NCBI RefSeq assembly: GCF_002099425.1
Contig: NW_018344159.1
Location: 3,284,501 to 3,348,500 of the forward strand
Reading direction: 5' to 3'
From: Phascolarctos cinereus
Taxonomy: Eukaryota; Chordata; Mammalia; Diprotodontia; Phascolarctidae
DNA: 64,000 nucleotides
Positions within the stretch are counted from its first letter, which is position 1; every line of letters begins with the position of its first letter. Below are positions 33,106-45,109 of this stretch, in pieces. A model generated the notes under the pieces. It had not been told where the DNA came from. It saw nothing but the letters and a program-made list of their open reading frames with translations, and ran no database searches. The position numbers and the translations under genes were made by a program.

Positions 33106-33364
33106 TCCATCAGCCAAACTTCATTTATGGAATATAACAAATATTTATTAAAGTCGTACTATTTGTAAGGCACTATGCTAGGTTCTAGGGATACAAAGAC
33201 AAAAAAAAAAAACCACAAGCCTAGCTCTCAAGGACCTTACATTCCATTGGAGGTATGCAGTATATGCACAGATTCAAATGAAGTGGTGATATGGATAAGA
33301 GAAAAATTAAGTACTATATTTGGGGGAAATTTTAGCAGGAGAGATTACAAGCAGGCTTCCTGGA

Positions 33365-33525
33365 TCACAGAATTATCTACATAAACCTGGAAGAGACCTT
33401 ATAATATATTTATAGCAACCACCTCATTTTACAAGTGAAGACAGTGAGTCCCACAAAAGTTATGAGACTTGCCCAAGGTGACACAATGAGAGGAAGAGCC
33501 AGGATCCAGGTTCAATGACTCCAAG
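33365..33525 (-). mobile_element. MIR-type SINE, nested
   Basis: 'cacagaattatctacataaa', 'ttgcccaaggtgacacaatg' and 'ggatccaggttcaatgactc'. Confidence 0.7.
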
Positions 33526-33656
33526 TAGAGCACTGAGGAAGTAGTACCTGAACTGAATCTTGAAGGAAAAGAAAGTTTCTGGGGGAAAATAAAGACCAGA
33601 TAATGAAAGATTCGTGCAAATAGGAGGAAGGAAAAGGAATGTCCAAGTTAGCTAAA

Positions 33657-33830
33657 CAGAAGTGTCAAACTCATAGCCTTACCAGCAAAACTACTGATTG
33701 GGTAGAACCATATCAAAAAGCAATTGGTAAACATTTAACAAAATAATAATAAAAAAAAAACCAGAGCATAGATAATGATCATTTGTGGTGTTAAATACAT
33801 TTCTATTTAACACCATTGGGCTAGAAAATA
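33657..33830. mobile_element. hAT-like non-autonomous element
   Basis: Starts 'cagaagtgtcaaactcatag', like the 'cagnggtgtcaaactca' terminus of mammalian hAT elements, and has an AT-rich interior. The right terminus is not clearly preserved. Confidence 0.4.
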
Positions 33831-33962
33831 AGCCAAAGAGAAATAATGTGAAAAAAGATCTATAAAGATATTTAGAAATCAGATTGTGGGAGGCTCTAAA
33901 GGCCAAATTGAGGAATTTGTATTTTGTACAAGGGACAACAAGGAGCTACTAAAGGTTTTTGA

Positions 33963-34123
33963 ATTTCCTTTTTTCTATCAAAATTTTTTTTCTTTTTGGT
34001 GAGGCAATCAGGATTAAGTGACTTGCCCAGGGTCACACAGCTAATAAATGTCAAGTGTCTGAAGTCGAATTTGAACACAGGTCCACCCGACTTGCTATCC
34101 ACTGCACCACCTAGCTGCCCCTT
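33963..34123 (-). mobile_element. WSINE1-type SINE with target duplication
   Basis: Antisense copy: T-rich tail, 'aggattaagtgacttgccca', 'gtcacacagctaataaatgt' and 'ctgcaccacctagctgcccc'. It is flanked by a 15-bp direct repeat ACTAAAGGTTTTTGA (33,948-33,962 and 34,124-34,138). It lies within L2. The family is characteristic of Australian marsupials. Confidence 0.9.
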
Positions 34124-34740
34124 ACTAAAGGTTTTTGACCAAGAAAGATGTACTCAGACATTTAATATCAAAGTATTATTTCAGCAACTCTGTAGAGGAT
34201 AAGTTAGGGAAGGGAGAAACAGAAAGCAATGAAGCCAAACAGAAGGCTATTACAGTAGTCTGAGCTAGGAGAGATGAGAGCATTAACTAGGATGGTAGCC
34301 GTGTAAGTAAACAGAAGATCTATGAGAGGTCCTACAGAGTTATTTTCAACAGGACATGACAGCTAATTAGATATGGGGCCACTGCGATAGGGGGAGTGGG
34401 CAGAAGAATCAAAGATGATGCCTAAGTTACAAACTAGGGTGACTGGGAAGATGGTGGTACCCTCAAGCAAAATATGGAAGAAGAATGGAAGGCTTAGGAG
34501 GAAGGTGGTAAATTCAATTTGGAGCATGTTGAATTCAGGATAGCAATAGGAGGAAATCTAGGTGGAGATGACCAGGAGGCAACTAGAGATGTAGGACTTC
34601 AGTTCCAAAGAAATTAGGGCTGGATATGTAGATTTGGGAGTCATACTGTATAAGGATTGTAATTGAATCTGTGAGAACTGATAAAATTACTGAGAAAGTG
34701 TTTAGAGAGAGAGAAGTGGAAAACAGATGATATAGAAAGG

Positions 34741-36087
34741 TATATTGAGGAGTCATCTTTTCTGTTGTTTTGGAATCTTCCTCTCTGATGTATGGTGAAT
34801 ATCAATCCCTAAAAGCCTTTAAAATCATGTTACTCTCAGCATGTCTTTCATCTTCACACACTTTGTCAGGTCCAGTTGATTTTCTTGACTTCATCTTAAG
34901 AGCCATTACCTCTTCTTCCTCACTTTAAGGAATGATAACAGGCATTATTTTCTTCTCTGTGAAGTAATGGAATTGGACTCTAAGATTTCTTCTAACTCTA
35001 AAAAAAAAAAGTCAATGGTTCTCAATGGGGGGGGTGAAAATGGATGATATGGACAATAAATGCAAAAGGAGTTCCAAATAGGGAGGTCAATATAAATCGA
35101 TCTACCCTAATCATTGCTTAGGATTACCAAGAAATATTTAACATATTAATTCAGGTTTTGAAGGAAGATAGTTGGATACGAGCCAGCCATGTCTAGACCC
35201 ATTAATAGGGTTTAGTGATAGAGTTTCCAATCAAAAGATAAATTCTATTTCTAAGAATAATCACAACCCTCATAGAAAATCAAGGCTAGCTAGACACAAG
35301 GCTGCTTTCATGTATATTGTCAAAATGATCAGATGAAAAAATCAAATATTTTGCAAAGAAGCAAAATATAGTGGTGATGGAGGACTCCAAATACACAGGC
35401 ATCTGCTTTAAAAATTGCCCTTCAGAGAAGGTAATGGAAGCAATGAGAGAAATAACTATTCTGAATTTCATTTTGAGCAACTAGCTTTGTGAAAATCTCA
35501 GTATTCATAAACAATGTAAAGCAAAAAAAAAAAAAACATTCTAAGCATAGTCACACATGTACCTAGATGTGAAGAAAGCAGTTTTCTTTTAAGACAGGAA
35601 AAAAAGAAATATGTTTCCACAAGTATACCTTAAAAGGAAGCATCATACACCCCTATGCCTGAAAAAGGTGGGGAAGAGTATTACTCAAGGGATGAAATCT
35701 TGTTTATAGAACAGTGAATAATTCTGGTGAAGAAGAAAGTGGGGTGTGAGACTTAAAGGAAAATGAAGCTGCAAATGGAACTCTCTATTGAGCTCATGCT
35801 ATAAAAGAACACACATAAAAGGTAAAAGGGAGGAGCATGAAACAAAGAACAAATACAGGAGAGGTAGGAAACTGAATCAGGGAGATAAAATAAATTGAGG
35901 CTTGCCTTAAAAGGGGGGAGGGGAAGATCAAATCAACCAAAACAGAGAATGCTGTGCATTATTTCATTTTTATTTTTATTTTAGCTATGTTCAGGGAAAA
36001 AAAGATGAGTCCAGAAGGTATAAGTACACTGTTTGGGCAAATAATGTACTGTCAACTGATGGAAGAAAAGGAAAGAATAATCATTTT
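34741..36087. other. unassigned sequence, possibly old L3/CR1 5' region
   Basis: A MIR-like scrap lies at about 34,925-35,000. The rest leads toward the L3 at 36,680 and may be its eroded upstream part, but I cannot show it. No gene seen. Confidence 0.3.
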
Positions 36088-36170
36088 TTGTTGTGTCTAC
36101 TATGTGCCAGGCATTGTGTTAGGCACTTTACAAATATTATCTTACAAATATTATACAAATCTCATTCAGA
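36088..36170 (-). mobile_element. L2/MIR 3' fragment
   Basis: 'ctactatgtgccaggcattg' and 'aggcactttacaaatattat'. Confidence 0.55.
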
Positions 36171-36479
36171 GAGAAAGCAAAACTACTCAACTCATTTTCC
36201 ACTAAAGAAAGTAATCTTGCAGACAGAAAAGGTAGAAAAATGTTCAAAAGAGATGGAAGGAGATAGAAAGAAAGTACTTAGCAACTTTAAATCCATGCCC
36301 ATGCCTACACTTGTATCAACTACCTATCCAAGAAGCAAAAGGACTTTCAAATATAATTGCTTGAACCACTGCGGATTGTCTTCTCTCAAAGACATGATGT
36401 AGAATGAGGCAGATGCCAGAAAACTGGAGAGGTTCTAATTTCTACTTGCCCTGGACTTCACAAAGTATTGTGCTGGCAC

Positions 36480-36655
36480 CTCTCTTATGTACTTTCCATG
36501 TATTATTAGTTACATTTATAGAGTATGTATCATCCTTCCTTCCTCCCGCCTTAAACTCCATGTAAGGAATGGCTATGTTCTTTATAATGACTTTAGTACT
36601 TAGCAGTTTCTGCATATACTGCTAAGTATTCTTCAAGTGAATGTTGAGTGAATGT
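36480..36655 (+). mobile_element. L2-like 3' end
   Basis: 'aaactccatgtaaggaatgg' and terminal 'caagtgaatgttgagtgaat'. Weak match. Confidence 0.45.
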
Positions 36656-37084
36656 GAAGTTTTCAAAAGGAAAAAGGTAAATTTCAAAAACTATAGATAG
36701 ATAAGTTTGACACCAATTTCTAGCAAAATTCTAGAAAAGATTATTAAATGGGGGTTTGTGGACATTTAAGTGGGGGAAAATATGATCACTAGCAGCTAGT
36801 ATGGATTTACTAAAAGTTAATTATTCCAAACTAATCACGTTTCATTTTTAATAGATATCAAATTCATATATTAGGAAAATGTCATAGTTATATTTGATGT
36901 ACTGACTTTGAATGCCTCTGCTAAAGTTCTTCAGGACTTTCTTCTAGAATATGGAAGAATATAAAGTACATAAGACATTAAAGTGGGTTAAAGCTGATTA
37001 AACAAATGTACTAAAAGAGTGACTGGCCAATCAATGACCATCTAGGGGTGGTCTCTGGTGGAGTGTCACAGGACTCTGCCCCTT

Positions 37085-37275
37085 TATCAAATAATAGCTT
37101 TCATAGCTAGATGAGACCACAGAGATTACTATCCCAGCCTCTTCACTGCATAGACTGATACTGAGGTACAAAAATGTTAAGAGACCTGACTGAAGTTAAA
37201 CAGGTAGCAAAACTAAAATATCAAACCAAGTCCTCTCATTTCAAATACAGAGCTCTTTCCAGTACACCATGATAC
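37085..37275 (-). mobile_element. MIR-type SINE, nested
   Basis: 'catagctagatgagaccaca', 'gagacctgactgaagttaaa' and 'ctctttccagtacaccatga'. Confidence 0.75.
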
Positions 37276-37420
37276 TGTTTAAACATTTTTATCAATGACT
37301 AAAAGACATAGAAACCATACTTATCAAATTTGTAATTTCACAAAGCTACTAAATAATTAAGTTGAGTTTCAAAAACATCTTGTTTGACTAGAACAATAGG
37401 TTGACTTGTTGAAATTAGAT

Positions 37421-37676
37421 TTTTTGTTGTTCAGTCATTTTAGTTATGTCCAACTCTTTGTGACCCTATTTGGGGTTTTCTTGGCAAAGACACTGGAGTG
37501 GTTTGCTATTTCCTTCTCCAACTCATTTTATAGATGAGGAAACTGAGGCAAACAGGATTAAGTGACTTCCCCAGGGTCCTACAGCTAGAGAGTCTGAGGC
37601 TGGATTTGAACTCAGGAAGATTAGTTTTCCTGACTCCAGGTCTAGTGCTCTATCCACTGTGCTGCTTAGCTGTTAT
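37421..37676 (-). mobile_element. MAR1-type SINE with target duplication
   Basis: Antisense full copy: 'ttgttgttcagtcattttag', 'acactggagtggtttgctat', 'gaggaaactgaggcaaacag' and 'tatccactgtgctgcttagc'. Flanked by a 10-bp direct repeat GAAATTAGAT (37,411-37,420 and 37,677-37,686). Confidence 0.92.
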
Positions 37677-37839
37677 GAAATTAGATAGGGATAAATATTA
37701 AAACCTGAATTTATGTTTTAAAATCACCTAATAAGTATAGGATTGGGAATACCTGGTCTGAAAACAATCCACGTAAAAAATACTTCCTAGTTTTAGTTGA
37801 CTGCAAAGTGAACAATTCGTCAACAGTGAGACCCAGCTA

Positions 37840-38060
37840 CTATTAAAAAAAAATAAACTCACATAATGGGTCTTTCCTGCCAAGCATTTACCTGTTATCA
37901 TACCTCTTTCTTCCCTAGGTATAGCTTCATAGTCAATAGTGTGACCCAAGTGCTATTTAATAAATAAAACTGAATCAATATATTGGGTCTTTCCTGACAA
38001 GCATCTCTCTGCTATCATGCCTCTTTATTCCTTGGGTGTCACTCTGTTGAAGTTAAAATA
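37840..38060 (+). repeat. two diverged tandem units of about 116 bp
   Basis: 'ataatgggtctttcctgcca' (37,863) recurs as 'atattgggtctttcctgaca' (37,980), with further shared text 'tatcatacctcttt' against 'tatcatgcctcttt' and an AATAAA-bearing start in each. It may be the end of an old LTR. Confidence 0.75.
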
Positions 38061-39689
38061 AAGGGAGGTGTACTTTAAAACAGCAACTTAGTCTGGCATC
38101 ATAATTCATCCTCTATTGCTTCTTTATGTAGTGGCCAACTACCCACAACTAAACCTCAGGCGATGAATTACCCTCCTAGGGTTCCCTGTTCTTCCAGGAG
38201 TACATAGATAGGATAAACATTTCTAGGAACAAACTCTCCAGAGGAGAAACCTACTGAGTAAGAAGGAATAGAATTTTCAGACTATGATGAGGTGAAGGTT
38301 TCCCTAGGTTTTTCCATCTTGCATGAATTTTCATCAATAAATTCACACAGCTTCCTTGCTGCAATGATTTGCCTACCAGTGATCCTGAAACAAAGGTCTG
38401 ATCGGCATCTGAACCTGATTACCAGCAACAGTAAATTGACCCTGTTAGAAAAGAGCATTGACTGGTAAGATCTGCCCTTCCGTGGTGCCATCAGAACTAA
38501 TGTTTCTCCTCTGCAGTACATTTATGTGTTCTAACTCTTTCCACTCCAGGTTCCTCAACCTTTGCCATTTGCAATTCTAGGGTGGGCATGACTGCCACTG
38601 AATGCCAGAAGCACTGTTTTTCAGCTACTGTCATGGCAACTGCCTGTGCTATTCATACATCCTAGCAAGGTGTGACTTTCACTATGTGGGGGTGAGCCTG
38701 TGAAGGCTGTATGTATGTGAAATGAGCCCTCTTCTTGTCAGCTGAGCACTGCTGTAATAGGCATGTGTAGTACATTTCATCAGGGGCTCCTAGGGAATTG
38801 TGTTTTTTAAAGGAGAACATTTATTAAATACAAAATCATAAAGGACGTTATTTTTATTTACTAAATTAAGTAAACTAAAACAACTTTTTTTAAACTAACA
38901 ACTTAATTTTATTCAGAATAAGAACTTGAAGGTGGTTCCTTTTAGTCTAACCCTGTTCCTTTCCCTAAAATAGAAAACAACCTTTTGTGTCATAGTTTCT
39001 TGGCTTAATAAATATTTCTCCACCTGGCCCTGCTTCCCCAGCCCTATATTTTACTATTAAAGGTCTACATTAAAGTTTAAAAACTGTTGATCAGAGGCAG
39101 ACCCTTTTAAAATTTACTTTTTTTCTCTTTTGCCTTCCTGGCCCTTACAAATCAGGATCACACACTACATGGACTGAGCAACAGGTAACAAAGCAACCAG
39201 AGAAATCAGCAAGGAATATAAAAGTCTAATTAATTTTTCCCTGGCCTGGCTATAGCTGGCTAGAGTCCCTGAGGTGGAATGGGTCCTCTTAAGACAGAGA
39301 AGAGGAAGGCAAATAACTTACCTGACTCAGGCAAGAGTCGGGCAAAAACCAAGCAGAAGTAGCACCCACGGTGGAAAGGCAGCACCATGGACAAGATCCA
39401 AGAGAGGTCTAGGAACAACCAAGTAACTAGATACAACTCCTTCCTCCTCAACCATACATAGCCCCACTCAAATAGCAGAAGGCAAGGGATTGGGAAGCAG
39501 CAAGAAGGAAATGGGAGTTACTACAACAGTGGATCTAACAACCTGGGATCCTCAGAGATTGGGAAAATAACTCACCCAAGGAGACTTCTGAATCCTGGGT
39601 AGTCCCACTGAAATGAGAGGACTGCTGGTACATTAGGATGTACCTGGACACAACTGGCACACTCAGCCCTATTGTTGCTGAAACCATCA
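38061..39689. other. unannotated sequence
   Basis: About 1.6 kb without a secure repeat. A 79-codon minus frame (38,282-38,521) ends 'RQIIAARKLCEFIDENS' and is unrecognised. 39,120-39,680 is richer in GC than its neighbours and may be an old LTR or L1 5' UTR. No gene established. Confidence 0.3.
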
Positions 39690-39768
39690 ACATTTACTAG
39701 CTGTGTGACTCTGGGCAAGTCACTTAACCCCAATTGCCTCACAAAAAAAAAGAAGAAGAAGAAGAATC
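39690..39768 (+). mobile_element. WSINE1-type SINE, 5' truncated
   Basis: 'catttactagctgtgtgact', 'cacttaaccccaattgcctc', then an A-rich GAA tail. Confidence 0.8.
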
Positions 39769-40047
39769 ACTCATTGGTCCATTGATAGCATGGAAGTACC
39801 TAGCAGAAGTCATTTAATTTGCCACCACTTACCAGATTTTTTAAACCTTCTCTTTGAATCACTAAAAGCGATGGTCAGTCAGAGATCTTCAAGATTGTTC
39901 AGATAAAAGTAAAAGAATAATCAAAAGATTCTATGATTTTATTCATCAGGAAAGCAAATAAGAATCAACATTGAAACTTCCTCCCACTTTAAAAAAAATT
40001 GTACCATTGAGTTTTGAAACTTGAGGCTTTTTTCTTACCTTCATTAA
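39769..40047. other. unannotated sequence
   Basis: No repeat or gene recognised. Confidence 0.3.
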
Positions 40048-40195
40048 GGCATCTGGGTGAGGCAATGGATAGAGTGCTGGTGCTGGATTCAGGAAGACAT
40101 GAATTCAAATCAGGTGTTAGACATTTACTAGCTGTGTGACCCTAGGCAAGTCACTTAACCTCTGCCTGCCTCAGTTTCTCTACCTCCCCAGATAG
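40048..40195 (+). mobile_element. MAR1-type SINE, 5' half
   Basis: 'gaggcaatggatagagtgct', 'aggaagacatgaattcaaat' and 'ctagctgtgtgaccctaggc'. Confidence 0.8.
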
Positions 40196-40737
40196 CTTCC
40201 TTCTCTCCTTCCTTGTCTAGCCACTAATTGTTTCCAGGTAAATGTCAGCCATCCATATTTATTTGCAAAAATGATGTCCGATGCTTTCCTCTGAGATCAT
40301 CATGATTCATTACATTTTTGATGCTAAAATGTACAAAAGTTCAGGACCTGACAGTGAGTATCAAGTGAAATAGTGGATACAAGGGTACTTGCCATTAATT
40401 CTGAAAGAGAAATGTGAGTTGGTTGCAAAAGAGAACCAATATATCAAAAAAACGAAATTGAGCAGAAATTTTCATTTTAATGTTATGTGAGACTGAGATT
40501 TAGGATCTACACTCTAGACAGAGTTGGCTTATTCTAGGCGGTTATTGGACATTTGAATATCAACCTCTGGAGTAAGATCCATATTTTGCACTCTTCCAAG
40601 GCAGAATATGCAGCAGCAATGTCTTAGAAGAGAAATTTGTCATGGCTACATTGTGATCATGGTATAGTTACCAGAATGTGTCCTCTGTAAACAAATGGTT
40701 GTTCAGTTTTTATATGTCTTTTTCACAAAGGCACTAA
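40196..40737. other. unannotated sequence
   Basis: No repeat or gene recognised. Confidence 0.3.
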
Positions 40738-41219
40738 ACTTCGTGGGATCAAAGCTTCTGAGTTAGAAGGGATCTTAGAGGCCACCTAGTCTGTACTTCT
40801 TAAACTGTGGGTCACAACTGCATATGGGATCACAAAAATTTGGCAACAGTAATAGGTTTCTGAATGCACAAAGACCAAACATTAATTTAAAATCAAACAC
40901 AGAATGAATCCGAGATGTTTCTGACAGTGCTTACCTGTGTTGCATTGCACAGCCTCACTGCAGCCTTGGTTCTGAATACAAAGCATGCACACTTTGCACC
41001 GCATGCATCATCAGGCCATGCAATGCCAACAAACACTGCAGACACAAAAAGGGGTCTCCAGTGGAAAAAGTTTAAGAAGCCTTGAACTAGTCCAGCCTCT
41101 TCATTTTATCGCTAAGGAAAATGAGGTCCAGAGGGGCTGAGAGCGCACAGTATCAGAGCTGGAATTAAAATTGACTCCAAAATCAGTGATCTTTCCATTA
41201 TACCATACTACCTGATGCC
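40738..41219 (-). mobile_element. MIR-type SINE split by a hAT element
   Basis: The left part (40,738-40,792) ends 'gaggccacctagt'. The right part (41,086-41,219) resumes 'ctagtccagcctcttcattt'. Removing the insertion restores a normal MIR. Confidence 0.8.
40794..41085. mobile_element. hAT-type MITE nested in MIR
   Basis: The left end 'cttcttaaactgtgggtcac' and right end '...aaaaagtttaagaagcc' form inverted termini. The flanks 'cctagtct' and 'actagtcc' are a worn 8-bp target duplication. The interior is non-coding with a CpG-derived, TG/CA-rich centre. Confidence 0.8.
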
Positions 41220-41237
41220 CTCTTGGCATCAGGTAGT
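41207..41237. repeat. perfect 13-bp inverted repeat, 5-nt loop
   Basis: ACTACCTGATGCC, then 'ctctt', then GGCATCAGGTAGT. The left arm is the end of the MIR and the right arm is its exact reverse complement. Confidence 0.97.
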
Positions 41238-41264
41238 GTCCTTGTGGTATTACACAGAATTATT

Positions 41265-41490
41265 CTACCAAGAGCTCATAGAGGCCTAGACTTAGAACTG
41301 AAAAGGACTCGAGAATCTGGACTCTATCCGGTCCAAGCTCCTCATTTTTCAGATAAAAAAGCAGGCCAAGAGAGGTTACTTGACTTGTCCAAGGTTACTC
41401 AGTTAGAAAGTTTTCAAAGCAAGATTTTAATTCAGATCTTCTTTGTTCTGAGCAAATCATTCTTCTACTATGTCACTTAGCTGCCTATTG
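41265..41490 (-). mobile_element. MIR-type SINE
   Basis: 'gagaatctggactctatccg', 'ctcctcatttttcagataaa', 'cttgtccaaggttactcagt' and 'ctactatgtcacttagctgc'. Confidence 0.75.
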
Positions 41491-42064
41491 TAATGGCATA
41501 TAATAATTAGATTATAAGGTAACCATATTTCAGGAAAATTCCGCTCATTTGAAAAGCTGAGAAATTTTCATCCTAAAAGCTTTCTTATTCTTCTTTTAGC
41601 AAAGTAGTCAAGAGTCAGCAAAGTGTAAACGCTCACTGAAATTTGTTTTCACTTTGAAGCCAAGAACCTACTCTTTGTGCTTTGTATCAAATTAACTGGA
41701 AACAAGTTCTAAGAAATAGAATGAGTTTTATGATATCAGTTCTCTCAAGTTCATGTGCCATAATGCCTGAGAAGTGGCAGTTACCATATCTAATAAGAGT
41801 GATGCAAAATGGTTAGATAAACTCCCACCTCCACAAGAGAAAAGGGGACAGATAGAGAGATCTAGCTAATAACCAACCACAATTCTGACTCAAAAAGAAC
41901 ACCAACCCTAGTGTTTCTCCCTAGTCATGATTGGGCTATTCATCGTTGTCAGGGCTTTGCTCACTCCAGATTGGAGCAATCATGAGCATTCATCCCTTCT
42001 GGAATAAAACCCAATATCCTCCTAATATATATGTTCTATTCAGATCACTTTCCCAGGATTCCAT
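41491..42064. other. unannotated sequence
   Basis: No secure repeat or gene. A weak LTR-like end ('ctggaataaaacccaatatc', near 41,999) is not enough for a call. Confidence 0.3.
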
Positions 42065-42465
42065 CAAGTCAGTAACAAACTTTTGTTAAACCTCTATTTC
42101 CCAAACACTGTGTCAGATGCTTAGGATACAGAAACAAAAATAGAACAGTCTTTGCCCATAAGATTCTTAGTCTATGGGGTACATGATATGTGTAAAATAA
42201 AAGGATATGTGCAAAACATATGCAAAATAAATACAAGATAATTTCTGAGGGAAGTACTATCAGTAAGATGGGATTAGAAAGATCTCACGTAGGGGATGGT
42301 GCAAAAACTGAGTTTTGAAGGAAGCTAGGAATTCTAAGAGGCTTTGATGAGGTCAGTATACATTCCAGGCACAGAGAATAGCCTACGTAAATACTTAGAG
42401 ACAGGAGATGAAACTCTGTTTATAAAAGAGGAAGCAGGCTAATCAAGCCGAAATACGAACTTGTG
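42065..42465 (-). mobile_element. L2 LINE 3' region
   Basis: 'cccaaacactgtgtcagatg', 'ttgcccataagattcttagt' and 'cattccaggcacagagaata' in antisense order. Confidence 0.72.
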
Positions 42466-42489
42466 ATGGAAGTGATGTATTAACAATGA

Positions 42490-43830
42490 TCTCTAAATTT
42501 CCAAACTAATGGCCCCTTCTCAGTCCTCATTCTTCTTGATTTATCTGCAACCTTTTGACAATGTTAATCACCCTTTCCTCATGTATACTCTCTCCTCTTT
42601 AGGTTTTCTTGACATTGTTCTGTCCTGGTTCTCCTCCAACCTGACTGCTCCTTCTCAGAATCCTTTACTGGCTCTTCATGTAGATCATTCCCACTATCCA
42701 TGAGTGTATTGGGCCCTCATCTCTTTTTCCTCTATCCTATCTTGTTTCATGATCTTATCAGCTCCCATGGGTTCAGTTACTACTCTCTGAATATGATTCC
42801 CAGTTCCATACATCCAGCTCTAGTGTCTCCTTAACTCCAGTCCCACTTCACCCAGTCACTAATTGACTTTTAAGCATCTCAAATTAGATAGATGTTCCAC
42901 AGACATCTCAAATTCCACACATTCAAAAGAGAAATTTAACCCCACAATCCCTTCTTTATTCCTAACTTTGTCATTTTGTTCATTGTTATTTTCCCAGTTG
43001 CCCAGGCTCACAATTTCAGTATCACCCTTCATTACTCACTTAAATTCACCATACACATTGAATCTATTGACAAATGTTATCATCTATCCTTCACAAAACC
43101 TCTCATATACATCCCCTTTTCTCCACTCCACACAATCACTACCTTTGTTCAGTCCTTCCTTGCCTCTTACCTGGACTATTACAAAATCTTTCTAATCAGT
43201 TTCCCTGCCTCAGGTCTTTCCCCACTCCATCATCCTCCACTCAATTGCCAAAGTGATTTTCCTGAAGTGCAAATCTGATCATGACACCTCTCTTTAATGA
43301 ATTCCAATGGTTCCCTATTGTCTCAATGGTTAAATATAAAGTCCTCCATCTTGCCATTTAAAGCTCTTCACAATCTAGCCATACACATCCTATTTCTTCC
43401 TTCTTCTTACACGTTGCCCCCCTCTGCACACCTTGATCCAACCATACTGCCCTACTTCACTGTTCCTCACTCAATCTCATGACTCCATGCACATTTGCAC
43501 TGGTCTTTCATGTGTGCAATGTTCTCCCTCTTCATCTCTACATCTTAGCTTCCCTGGCTTTCTTCAACATTCAGCTCAAATCTCACCTTCTGTAAGATGA
43601 CTTTCCTGGTCCCCTCATTCACTATTATTCTCTTCCCTCCTGAATTTACCTTCATTTTACACTGTATATGTCTTGTATGTACATAGTTTTTCGCATTTTG
43701 TCTCCTTCGTTAGAATGAGCTCCTTGTAGGCATTGACAATGTTTTTTTAATTTCTTTGTATCCTCAGTGCTTGGCATAGTACATGGCATATTATAAATAA
43801 TTAATAAATTCTTGTTGACTTAATATCTGA
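42490..43830 (+). mobile_element. L2 LINE, RT region to 3' end
   Basis: 1.3 kb in sense. The frame at 42,509-42,703 keeps RT-like text 'FDNVNHPFLMYTLSSLGFLD' and 'LSWFSSNLT', matching the L2 pattern 'FDTVDHPLLL...LSSLGFSD...LSWFSSYLTG'. Later 'cacctctctttaatgaattc', 'agtcctccatcttgccattt' and terminal 'aattaataaattcttgttga'. Several overlapping pyrimidine-rich frames at 42,863-43,278 are decay products of its ORF. Confidence 0.85.
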
Positions 43831-44349
43831 CTGGTTCACAATGTTAGTGAGCCAGATCCTTCTTGTATGAGTTCACTGCTAGTAGAACCATATGGTTTAT
43901 GTACTAGTCAGTAAGCCCTTGGGTTAGTTTAACATTTCTTGAAATGTTCAAACCTAACTAAGACAGAGACATATCAAGACTCTAGGGCTCTAAGCCAAGT
44001 GCTCAAAAGAAGGCATGCTGGTAAATGTTTAACAACCAGCTCTAGGGATGGGGGCGATATGCACAATGTTTTTAATTGGATCTGCATTATTAACATTTTC
44101 TATTACTTTCTTAAGTTTAGAAAAACAACAAAACAATAAATCAAGCCATGATGTGTAGCATTTGCCAGTTTATGAGGTATAAATCTGAAGATGATAACTG
44201 AAAATGTAGCAATCAGGTTTTACAAGATGGTACAGTCTGGCTCTAGCACACCTCTGCTTAAACAGTGTCTAAGAGTTTTGCTTGTTCACCTCCTGCATGG
44301 AACATGAGTCCTCTCTAAAATATCCTAAACCAGTGGTCATCCAACCTTT
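43831..44349. other. unannotated sequence
   Basis: A hAT-like scrap is possible at 44,010-44,060 ('gctggtaaatgtttaacaac'). Otherwise nothing recognised. Confidence 0.3.
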
Positions 44350-44550
44350 TAAAGACCTCCAGGGATGGGGAATCTCACTGACTGTTGTGGCAATGTGTTC
44401 CATTTCAGGACAGGTTGGATTGTCAGACTTCCTCTTTACATTGATCTAAAACCCATTCTAACTTCCACCCACTTACTCTACTGGTTTCATTGATCACTAG
44501 TACAATTTAGTGAAATTCTTGTTTTGATACATTTAAAAAGCTGATCCATG
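44350..44550 (-). mobile_element. L3/CR1 LINE 3' region
   Basis: 'cctccagggatggggaatct', 'ggcaatgtgttccatttcag' and 'aacttccacccacttactct' match the antisense CR1/L3 3' UTR. Confidence 0.65.
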
Positions 44551-45109
44551 GGGATAATCCTTCCACTCAAACAGACTGTGATCCCACCATAATAAGCAGC
44601 CATGATGAATTCAAAGACAGAAAGTTTCATATAACTAAACTGAGCCTTAAACAGCAGACAATCCACTACCAGCCTTATAACCTACACAGACTGGCAGAAT
44701 CTGACAGGGCCCAAATTCCCTGATGTCACCTTCTAGAATCCAAAGCCACCTCTACATACAATGAAATGTTAGAAGACTTTAGCAGAGGAATGCAATTGTA
44801 CTACTCTGTAAGGAGGCACTTGATGTCCTTGGGGAAAAAGTCAGCTATTTATTGAAGGGAGAAAAAACTATGCCTAAAAGTTAACACAATTTTAACTACT
44901 TTGAAATTTGAATTTGGATTAGACCGGTACCTAATCTAAATTTTGAAAGAACCTGAATGTTGTAGAATAACTTATCAAAAATTACCATAAAGAGGTTGGC
45001 ATTTACAAACTATGTTCAGCATTTTCAAAAAGCACTATAAAAACTCTGAAACAATCTATCAATTCTATCCTCAATTGTGGCACCCTAATTGCAAAAAGGA
45101 TTCTTATTT
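44551..45109. other. unannotated sequence
   Basis: No repeat or gene recognised. Confidence 0.3.

Larger units (their letters stand above)
33120..34740 (-). mobile_element. L2 LINE, long copy with nested insertions
   Basis: A second antisense L2 directly after the first: 'caaatatttattaaagtcgt', 'ggaccttacattccattgga', 'aaggctattacagtagtctg', 'gatgcctaagttacaaacta' and 'gatttgggagtcatactgta'. MIR, a hAT-like element and a WSINE1 are nested in it. Confidence 0.72.
36680..37830 (+). mobile_element. L3/CR1 LINE, RT region
   Basis: 'aatttctagcaaaattctag', 'ctggtggagtgtcacaggac' (the SGVPQGS-like RT box), 'catttttatcaatgactaaa' and 'ttagttgactgcaaagtgaa' follow the L3/CR1 order. Split by MIR (37,085-37,275) and MAR1 (37,421-37,676). 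Frame destroyed. Confidence 0.7.

Noticed and set aside
42863-43278. Three overlapping pyrimidine-rich frames of 60 to 110 codons
   Set aside because: They fall in the L2 coding region and 3' UTR, in mixed frames.
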